Below, one piece after another: positions 32,653 to 38,291 of a DNA stretch of 38,291 nt; positions within the stretch are counted from its first letter, which is position 1, and each line of letters opens with the position of its first letter. The notes under the pieces were generated by a model. It was not told where the DNA came from and ran no database searches. It saw only the letters and a program-made list of their open reading frames with translations. The position numbers were made by a program, and so were the translations under genes. Source of the DNA: Methylobacterium symbioticum (GTDB lineage Bacteria > Pseudomonadota > Alphaproteobacteria > Rhizobiales > Beijerinckiaceae); NCBI RefSeq assembly GCF_902141845.1, contig NZ_CABFPH010000051.1, forward strand, positions 1-38,291. The letters are read 5' to 3'.

Positions 32653-32711
32653 CGCCCTCGGCGGGGCCAGGTGTGCCCCGCCGTCTTCCCTACCCTCGAG
32701 GAGACTGCACG

Positions 32712-33890
32712 ATGCCGAGCGCCCTCGCTCTCCGGCCGGCGGAGGATCGTATCGCGGCCGCGCCGGACCGCCCCGACTGGACCGACGCGGCCGTCCGTGC
32801 CGCGACGGAAGCCATCGCCGACGGCCCCTTAAGCGCGGCGGCGGCCGAGATCGACCGCGGCGCCTACCCGCTCGACATCCTCGGCCGACTCGGGAGCGCC
32901 GGGGCGCTCGGCGTCCATCTCGACCGCCACGGCGCCCGCATAGGCCTGTCGATCGCCGCGATGCAGGCCGCGAGCCGGGCCTGCGGCGCCACCGGCTTCC
33001 TGATGTGGTGCCACGACGTCTGCGGCCTCTACCTCGAGCAGTCGGACAACCCGGCGCTCTCCGGCGCAGTACTCGACGCCCACGCTGCGGGCCGGACCTT
33101 CGGCGGCACGGCCCTGTCCAACCCGATGAAGGCCTTCGCCGGAATCGAGCCGATCCTGCTGCGTGCCTGCCGTGTCCCCGGCGGCTACCGGGTCAGCGGC
33201 ATGCTGCCCTGGGTCAGCCATATCGGACCGGGCCAGTATTGCGGCGCCATCGCGGGCGTGGTCGGCGCGGGCGACACGATCAGCCACGAGATCATGTTCC
33301 TACTGGCCTGCGACCAAGCCGAGCTGCGGCCCTGCCCGCATTTCTCCGGGATGGAGGGCACCAGCACCTGGGGCGTGCGGGTGGACGACCTCTTCGTCGG
33401 ACACGACGCGATCATCGCCGATCCGGCCCGTCCGTTCATCAGCCGCATCCGCGGCGCCTTCATCCTGCTCCAGTGCGGCATGGGGCTGGGCGTCACCGAG
33501 GGCAGCCTCGACGCCATGCTGGCGGTCGAGGAGTCGCTCGGCCACGTCAACCAGTTCCTCGAAGACCGCCCCGACACCGTCGCGGCCGAACTCGCCGAGT
33601 TGCGCGCCCGCGTGATGCGTCTCGCCGAGACGCCCTACGACGGCTCGACAGACTACCTGATCGACGTGCTCGACGCCCGCGCCCAGACTTCGGAACTGGC
33701 CTTGCGCGCGTCTCAATCGGCGCTGCTGCACCAGGGAGCAAGGGGCTACCTCATGTCGGCCGCGCCCCAGCGGCGCATCCGCGAAGCGCATTTCGTCGCC
33801 ATCGTCACCCCGGCGATCAAGCATCTGCGCTGGGAGATGGCGCGGCTGTCGCGGGAGACGCTTCCGCAATCCGAGGGAGGCCGGGCATGA
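32712..33890 (+). CDS. Acyl-CoA dehydrogenase-fold flavin oxidoreductase
   Basis: A 392-residue protein of the acyl-CoA dehydrogenase superfamily, distant from the two SfnB-type proteins in this window. The N-terminal helical domain (GALGVHLDRHGARIGLSIAA, then CGATGFLMWCHDVCGLYLEQ) is followed by a beta domain (AGRTFGGTALSNPMKAFAG, YRVSGMLPWVSHIGPGQYCG, MEGTSTWGVRVDDLFV) and a C-terminal helical domain (RASQSALLHQGARGYLMSAA, REAHFVAIVTPAIKHLRWEM). It lacks the SfnB C-terminal HDPVRWKYH. Members of this group either dehydrogenate or use reduced flavin for oxygenation. Its stop overlaps the start of the rubredoxin-reductase gene (ATGA), so that protein is the obvious electron partner. GAGGA precedes the ATG at 32712. 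Substrate is unknown. Confidence 0.87.
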   Translation: MPSALALRPAEDRIAAAPDRPDWTDAAVRAATEAIADGPLSAAAAEIDRGAYPLDILGRLGSAGALGVHLDRHGARIGLSIAAMQAASRACGATGFLMWCHDVCGLYLEQSDNPALSGAVLDAHAAGRTFGGTALSNPMKAFAGIEPILLRACRVPGGYRVSGMLPWVSHIGPGQYCGAIAGVVGAGDTISHEIMFLLACDQAELRPCPHFSGMEGTSTWGVRVDDLFVGHDAIIADPARPFISRIRGAFILLQCGMGLGVTEGSLDAMLAVEESLGHVNQFLEDRPDTVAAELAELRARVMRLAETPYDGSTDYLIDVLDARAQTSELALRASQSALLHQGARGYLMSAAPQRRIREAHFVAIVTPAIKHLRWEMARLSRETLPQSEGGRA

Positions 33891-35221
33891 ACGCGCTGGC
33901 CCCAACCGACGGCCTCGGCCCCTGGCGGCAATTCCTCTGCCGGGCCTGCGGCCTGATCTACGACGAGGGCCAGGGCGATCCCGACAGCGGGCTGCCCCCC
34001 GGCACACGCTTCGCCGACATCCCCGAGGATTGGGCCTGCCCGATCTGCGGAGTCACCAAGGCGGATTTCGAGCCCTATGAGCGGCGCGCAAAGTCCGCGC
34101 CGATGCCGGTCTCACCCGCGCCGCAGCGCCGGCCCGGTGTGGTGATCGTCGGCGGTGGCGTCAGCGGTTGGAGCGTTGCTGAGGCGATCCGGGCCGGGGA
34201 CGCGAGCCTTCCGATCACCCTGGTGACGGCCTGCGACGGCGGCCGCTACCACAAGCCTGAACTCTCCGTCGCCCTCGGGCGCGGTTTGAGCCCGGAGGCG
34301 CTTCGCCGCGAGACCGGCGCGGCGGCGGCGGCGCGGCTGGGCCTGCGGCTGCTGGCCGACACCGTCGCGGTCGGCCTCTCGCCAGAGCGCCATGCCCTGC
34401 GAACCACTCGCGGCACGTTGCCCTACACCCATCTCGTCCTCGCCCACGGCGCCCGCCCGGCGCTGCCGGCCGGCCTCGACCCGGCCCTGTGCTGGCGGGT
34501 GAACGACCTCGCCGCGTGGTCGGGGCTCCACTCTGAACTAGCACGGGGGGCCCGCACGGTCGCGGTGATCGGCGCCGGCATGGTCGGCTGCGAGCTGGCT
34601 GAGGACTTGGCGCGGGCGGGCCACACCGCCACCCTCGTCGGCGCGGAGGCGCTGCCGCTGCCCGAACTGCTGCCGGAACAGGCCGGTCGGCGCCTGTTGG
34701 CGGGCCTTGAAGGGCTCGGCATCCGCTACCGGGGAAACAGCCTCGTGAGTGGTTTGAGCCGGCAACCGGACGGCACGGTCGCGCTGACGCTTGCCGACGG
34801 CACGCGGTTCGCAGCCGCGACTGTGATCGCCGCGACCGGCCTCGCCACTCCCTCGCGCCTCGTGCGGAGCGCCGGCCTCGCCTTCGACCGCGGCATCGTC
34901 GTCGATCCGGCTACCTTGCGCACGAGTGGACCCGACATCTTCGCGCTCGGCGATTGCATCAGCCTCGGCGGACAGCCCTGCCGCTTCATCGAGCCGGTCG
35001 CCCGGCAAGCCGCGACCATCGCCGGCGCGATCCTGGGCCGAGACCATCTGGGCTACGCCCACGCCGTCCCGGTCGTCCGCCTCAAGACCCGCTCGTCGCC
35101 GATCGCACTGCACGGCACCCCCGTCGCCGGGGCGCCCTGGCACGTCGTCGAGGACAGCGCGCAGCGCCTCGCGATGGAGCAGCGGCAGAACGGCCAAGTC
35201 ACCGCCTGGCTTGCAGCCTGA
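33887..35221 (+). CDS. Rubredoxin fused to FAD-dependent NAD(P)H reductase
   Basis: A 444-residue fusion. Residues about 12-65 form a rubredoxin: LCRACGLIYDEGQGDPDSG, then ADIPEDWACPICGVTKADFE, with iron ligands Cys18, Cys21, Cys51 and Cys54. After a proline-rich linker a pyridine-nucleotide-disulfide-type reductase follows: FAD-binding VVIVGGGVSGWSVAEAI (from residue 85), NAD-binding VAVIGAGMVGCELAEDLA, and the FAD closing motif DIFALGDCI. It has no CxxxxC redox disulfide, as expected for rubredoxin/ferredoxin reductases. It would pass electrons from NAD(P)H through FAD to the rubredoxin iron and on to a partner, most likely the preceding flavoenzyme. Start ATG 33887 with GGGAGG just upstream; last bases are followed by AGGAGG for the next gene. 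Confidence 0.93.
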   Translation: MNALAPTDGLGPWRQFLCRACGLIYDEGQGDPDSGLPPGTRFADIPEDWACPICGVTKADFEPYERRAKSAPMPVSPAPQRRPGVVIVGGGVSGWSVAEAIRAGDASLPITLVTACDGGRYHKPELSVALGRGLSPEALRRETGAAAAARLGLRLLADTVAVGLSPERHALRTTRGTLPYTHLVLAHGARPALPAGLDPALCWRVNDLAAWSGLHSELARGARTVAVIGAGMVGCELAEDLARAGHTATLVGAEALPLPELLPEQAGRRLLAGLEGLGIRYRGNSLVSGLSRQPDGTVALTLADGTRFAAATVIAATGLATPSRLVRSAGLAFDRGIVVDPATLRTSGPDIFALGDCISLGGQPCRFIEPVARQAATIAGAILGRDHLGYAHAVPVVRLKTRSSPIALHGTPVAGAPWHVVEDSAQRLAMEQRQNGQVTAWLAA

Positions 35222-35231
35222 GGAGGGAAAG

Positions 35232-36179
35232 ATGGAAAGCTCGATCCCCGGTGACTCCGCCCTCGAACGGGCGCAGGCCCAAGTCGCCGCGAGTCTGTCG
35301 GACCAAGCCCGGTGTCCTGTCGTGCGCGGCTTCTTCGACGAGCCCACACACACCGCGACCTTCGTGATTCACGATCCCGAGAGCCGCGAGGCGGCGGTGA
35401 TCGATTCGGTGCTCGACTTCGACCCCTCCTCCGGCACGATCTCCTACGCAGCCGCCGAGCGGGTCATCGACCACGTCCGCTCGGAGAACCTGACGGTCGC
35501 CTGGATCCTCGAGACCCATGTCCACGCCGACCACCTCTCGGCCGCGCCCTACCTCCAGGGCAAGCTCGGCGGGCGTCTTGCCATCGGGCGCGGCATCCTC
35601 GCGGTGCAGGAGACCTTCGGCAAGCTGTTCAACGCGGGCACCGCCTTCGCCCGCACCGGCGCAGAGTTCAACCGCCTGTTCGAGGACGGCGACCGCTTCA
35701 GCCTCGGCGGGATCGAGGCGACGATCCTCCACGTGCCGGGCCATACCCCAGCCGACCTCGCCTACGTGATCGGCGACGCCGCCTTCGTCGGCGACACCCT
35801 GTTCATGCCGGATTACGGCACGGCGCGGGCCGACTTCCCCGGGGGTGATGCCCGCCTGCTGTTCCGCTCGATCCGGCGCCTGCTGTCGCTGCCCGACGCG
35901 ACGCGGCTGTTCCTCTGCCACGACTATAGAGCGCCTGGCCGCGATAGCTTCGTCACCGAGACCACCGTTGTGGCCCAGCGTAAACACAACGTCCATGTCC
36001 GCGACGGGACGGCGGAGGACGACTTCGTCGCGATGCGCGAGGCTCGCGACCGGACGCTCGCCACGCCGCGGCTGATCATGCCATCGATCCAGGTGAACAT
36101 GCGCGGCGGCCGCCTGCCGGAGCCGGAGGCGAACGGCAGGCGCTACCTCAAGATTCCGCTGACGACGGGCCAGGGGTGA
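35232..36179 (+). CDS. MBL-fold persulfide-dioxygenase-like protein (ETHE1/Blh type)
   Basis: A 315-residue cytoplasmic metallo-beta-lactamase-fold protein resembling the Blh/ETHE1 group, which oxidises glutathione persulfide to sulfite with O2 at a mononuclear iron. The iron motif ILETHVHADHLSAAPYL (HxHxDH) is present, as are VPGHTPADLAY, the Asp in GDTLFMPDYGTARADFPGG and the His in LFLCHDY. The C-terminal extension ends LATPRLIMPSIQVNMRGGRLP, typical of the longer Blh form. The strong AGGAGGG site sits eight bases before ATG 35232. It lies between the rubredoxin reductase and a sulfite-exporter-like gene, consistent with making sulfite from persulfide sulfur. Hydrolase activity on another thioester cannot be excluded. 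Confidence 0.88.
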   Translation: MESSIPGDSALERAQAQVAASLSDQARCPVVRGFFDEPTHTATFVIHDPESREAAVIDSVLDFDPSSGTISYAAAERVIDHVRSENLTVAWILETHVHADHLSAAPYLQGKLGGRLAIGRGILAVQETFGKLFNAGTAFARTGAEFNRLFEDGDRFSLGGIEATILHVPGHTPADLAYVIGDAAFVGDTLFMPDYGTARADFPGGDARLLFRSIRRLLSLPDATRLFLCHDYRAPGRDSFVTETTVVAQRKHNVHVRDGTAEDDFVAMREARDRTLATPRLIMPSIQVNMRGGRLPEPEANGRRYLKIPLTTGQG

Positions 36180-36183
36180 ACCG

Positions 36184-36945
36184 GTGCCGGACCCCATCCA
36201 AGTGGCCCTGGGGGCAGCCTCCGGCTCGGTCGTCGGACTGATCCTGGGGCTTGCCGGCGGCGGTGGCTCGATCCTCGCGATCCCGATGCTGATCCATGTC
36301 GTCGGGCTCCGGAACGTCCACGTCGCGGTCGGGACCGGCGCGTTCGCGGTCTCGGCCTGCGCGCTCGTCAACCTCGTCGGCCATCTGCGGATGGCGCGGG
36401 TGCCGTGGCGCGCGGCTGGATGGTTCGGCATGGCCGGCGTTCTCGCGGCCGGGCTCGGCGCCGATCTCGGCAAGCAGTTCGACGGGCCCCGGCTGCAGGC
36501 GCTGTTCGCGCTGGTCATGCTCGCGGCGGCGGCCATGATGATCCGGCGCCGTTTCCGGCCCGAAGCGGAGCCCAACGCGAGGCGCGGGAGTGTGCCGAAG
36601 CTCGTCGGCTTCGGCGGGGCCACGGGGCTGATGTCGGGCTTCTTCGGTATTGGCGGCGGCTTCCTCGTCGTGCCGGGACTCGTCGCTGCGACCGGGATGC
36701 CGCTCGTCAGCGCGGTCGGCTGCTCGCTCGTGGTGATCACCGCCTTCGGCCTCACCACCGGCTTCAGCTACGCCCTGTCCCAACTCGTGGACTGGCCCCT
36801 CGTTCTCGCCTTCGTGGCGGGCGGGGCAGGCGGCGGCCTCGCGGGCTTGCGGCTGCGCTCGGCCTGCGCCGCCCGCAAGGGCCTGCTCGACATCGTTCTG
36901 GCCGGGCTCATCGCCGGCGCCGGTCTCGTGATGCTGGTCCGCTGA
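36184..36945 (+). CDS. TauE/SafE-family sulfite/sulfonate exporter
   Basis: A 253-residue membrane protein of the TauE/SafE (DUF81) family with about eight helices in two halves. The family motifs appear at the start of each half: GLILGLAGGGGSILAIPMLI (about residues 19-38) and GLMSGFFGIGGGFLVVPGLV. Members move sulfite, sulfoacetate or related anions, usually outward. The start is a GTG at 36184, five bases after the stop of the MBL gene, with AGGGG upstream. As last gene of the sigma-54 operon, export of sulfite formed by the persulfide-dioxygenase-like protein is the natural reading. Confidence 0.9.
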   Translation: MPDPIQVALGAASGSVVGLILGLAGGGGSILAIPMLIHVVGLRNVHVAVGTGAFAVSACALVNLVGHLRMARVPWRAAGWFGMAGVLAAGLGADLGKQFDGPRLQALFALVMLAAAAMMIRRRFRPEAEPNARRGSVPKLVGFGGATGLMSGFFGIGGGFLVVPGLVAATGMPLVSAVGCSLVVITAFGLTTGFSYALSQLVDWPLVLAFVAGGAGGGLAGLRLRSACAARKGLLDIVLAGLIAGAGLVMLVR

Positions 36946-37019
36946 GCCTGCCGACACCCCGATCATGCACATCCGAGAACGATAAGCCTCTGATTAAACA
37001 GATAAAATATCCCAGCGTT

Positions 37020-37035
37020 TGGCGCGACTGTTGCT
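37020..37035 (+). promoter_or_regulatory. Second sigma-54-type (-24/-12) promoter
   Basis: TGGCGC-GACTG-TTGCT keeps GG at -24 and GC at -12 with the required spacing and differs from the consensus only at one base of the -24 box. It lies 33 bases upstream of the following ATG, giving a start near 37046. No perfect copy of the 10-3-10 dyad is seen upstream of it. Confidence 0.65.
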
Positions 37036-37068
37036 GAGAGACTTCCACCTACCCCGCCGGAGACCGTG

Positions 37069-38291
37069 ATGGCCACCTTCGACAATCCTTTCGATGTCAA
37101 ACGCCGCTTTGCCCGCAGCGGCTGCTCCTGCGGGGCGCATGATAGCCAGGCTGCGCACGAGGCGGCCCTGCCGACGGGGGACGCGGCGATCGAGCGGGCC
37201 GTCGCGGCGACGATGATGCGCGCCCTGTTTCCGCGTGCGCTCGAACGCCGCGCCATCCTGAGGAGTGTCGGGACCGCGACCGCGGCGGCGGTTGTCAGCC
37301 AGTTCCTGCCGACGAAGTTCATCGCCGAAGCCTTCGCCGAGGAGACCAAGCCCGAGAAGGCCGACCTCAAGGTCGGCTTCATCCCGATCACCTGCGCTAC
37401 GCCGATCATCATGGCCAAGCCCATGGGCTTCTACGAGAAGCAGGGCCTGAACGTTGAGGTGGTGAAGACCGCCGGCTGGGCGGTGGTGCGCGACAAGACG
37501 CTGAACAAGGAATACGACGCCGCCCACATGCTGGCGCCGATGCCGCTCGCCATCACCCTTGGCCTCGGCTCGAACCCGGTGCCCTTCGCGGTTCCTGCCA
37601 TCGAGAACGTCAACGGTCAGGCGATCTGTCTCGCCAACAAGCACAAAGACAACCGCGATCCGAAGGACTGGAAGGGCTTCAAGCTCGCGATCCCGTTCGA
37701 TTACTCGAACCACAATTATCTTCTGCGCTACTACCTCGCCGAGCACGGCATCGACCCCGACACCGACGTGCAGCTCCGCGCCGTGCCGCCGCCCGAGATG
37801 GTCGCGAACCTGCGCGCCGACAACATCGACGGCTTCCTCGCCCCCGACAACATCGTCCAGCGCGCGGTCTATGACGGCGTCGGCTTCATCCACATCCTGT
37901 CGAAGGAGATCTGGGATGGGCATCCCTGCTGCTCGTTTTCGGTGGCTCAGGACACGATCCGCGAGATGCCGAAAGCCACCGCCGCGCTGCTGCGCGCCAT
38001 CCTCCAGGCCACCGCTTACGCTGCCAAAGCGGAGAACCGGAAGGAGATCGCCGCCGCGATCGCCCCGGCGAACTATCTCAACCAGCCGCTCACCGTGGTG
38101 GAGCAGGTGCTCACCGGCACCTATGCCGATGGCCTCGGCAGCGTGAAGAAGGACCCCAAGCGCGTCGCCTTCGACCCTTTTCCCTACGAGAGCTTCGCGG
38201 TGTGGATCCTGACCCAGATGAAGCGCTGGGGCCAGCTCAAGGGCGACGTCGACTACGCCGCGGTCGCCCGCCAGGTCTATCTCGCCACCGA
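37069..38291 (+). CDS. NrtA/CmpA-type ABC transporter substrate-binding protein, 3' truncated by window end
   Basis: At least 407 residues; no stop is reached at the window end. The N-terminal 60 residues are unusual: a basic stretch DVKRRFARSGCSCGAHDSQA with Cys19 and Cys21 comes before a Tat-like signal (ERRAILRSVGTATAAAVVSQ, about 59-78). The binding domain then begins LKVGFIPITCATPIIMAKPM, with ligand-loop residues in AAHMLAPMPLAITLG, FKLAIPFDYSNHNYLLRYYL and DGFLAPDNIVQRAVYDGVGF. This is the nitrate/bicarbonate branch (NrtA/CmpA) of the SsuA superfamily, which often has long leaders. The permease and ATPase genes presumably follow. A sigma-54-type promoter precedes it. Ligand: nitrate, taurine-like or sulfonate anions are possible; the operon next door favours a sulfur compound. 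Confidence 0.85.
   Translation, partial: MATFDNPFDVKRRFARSGCSCGAHDSQAAHEAALPTGDAAIERAVAATMMRALFPRALERRAILRSVGTATAAAVVSQFLPTKFIAEAFAEETKPEKADLKVGFIPITCATPIIMAKPMGFYEKQGLNVEVVKTAGWAVVRDKTLNKEYDAAHMLAPMPLAITLGLGSNPVPFAVPAIENVNGQAICLANKHKDNRDPKDWKGFKLAIPFDYSNHNYLLRYYLAEHGIDPDTDVQLRAVPPPEMVANLRADNIDGFLAPDNIVQRAVYDGVGFIHILSKEIWDGHPCCSFSVAQDTIREMPKATAALLRAILQATAYAAKAENRKEIAAAIAPANYLNQPLTVVEQVLTGTYADGLGSVKKDPKRVAFDPFPYESFAVWILTQMKRWGQLKGDVDYAAVARQVYLAT

Overview
The window is a GC-rich (about 70 percent by eye), tightly packed piece of bacterial chromosome with frequent ATGA/GTGA gene overlaps and GTG starts. Codon use and gene content suggest an alphaproteobacterium of the Methylobacterium/Rhizobiales type; this is an inference from style, not a proven identity. 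Almost everything points to scavenging of organic and inorganic sulfur: four luciferase-like (LLM) flavin monooxygenases, three acyl-CoA-dehydrogenase-fold oxidoreductases (two of them SfnB-like), four complete or partial sulfonate/nitrate/peptide-type substrate-binding proteins plus one remnant, a rhodanese, a thiosulfate-type YeeE/YedE transporter, a persulfide-dioxygenase-like hydrolase and a sulfite exporter-like protein.

Layout. 1-2842: end of a branched-chain-amino-acid-type ABC transporter (livH' livM livG livF). 2952-6578, same strand: an SsuA-like binding protein without a signal peptide, an SsuD-like monooxygenase with three altered active-site residues, and an NCS2 nucleobase-type permease; a kappa-GST/HCCA-isomerase-like gene converges on the permease. 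7745-12314: two tandem SfnB-type genes, a canonical ssuD and an amidohydrolase-fold gene, read as one operon. 12354-13874 (minus): ssuA preceded by an OsmC gene broken by a frameshift in a GC run; a remnant of a MetQ/NLPA-type binding protein lies upstream. 14848-17069: exported rhodanese and YeeE/YedE transporter. 17079-23201: two NtaA/DmoA-type monooxygenases on the minus strand around an Lrp/AsnC regulator and a periplasmic pair (Tat-exported MBL hydrolase, SCO protein). 23202-28674: complete five-gene peptide/nickel-type ABC transporter. 28774-29982: IS3-family insertion sequence.

30289-38291 is the most distinctive part. A GAF-AAA+-Fis sigma-54 activator is followed by a 10-3-10 perfect inverted repeat (31911-31933) about 105 bp ahead of a consensus -24/-12 promoter (32027-32042). 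That promoter precedes a compact operon: OsmC-like protein, acyl-CoA-dehydrogenase-fold oxidoreductase, rubredoxin-reductase fusion, persulfide-dioxygenase-like MBL protein and TauE/SafE exporter. A second sigma-54-type promoter (37020-37035) precedes a NrtA/CmpA-type binding protein with a cysteine-containing leader, which runs off the window. I infer a sigma-54-controlled pathway that imports a sulfur compound, oxidises it with rubredoxin-delivered electrons, converts persulfide sulfur to sulfite and exports the excess.

No tRNA, rRNA, CRISPR array or replication origin was seen. No stand-alone NAD(P)H:FMN reductase (SsuE/MsuE type) is encoded here although several enzymes belong to families that use reduced flavin.
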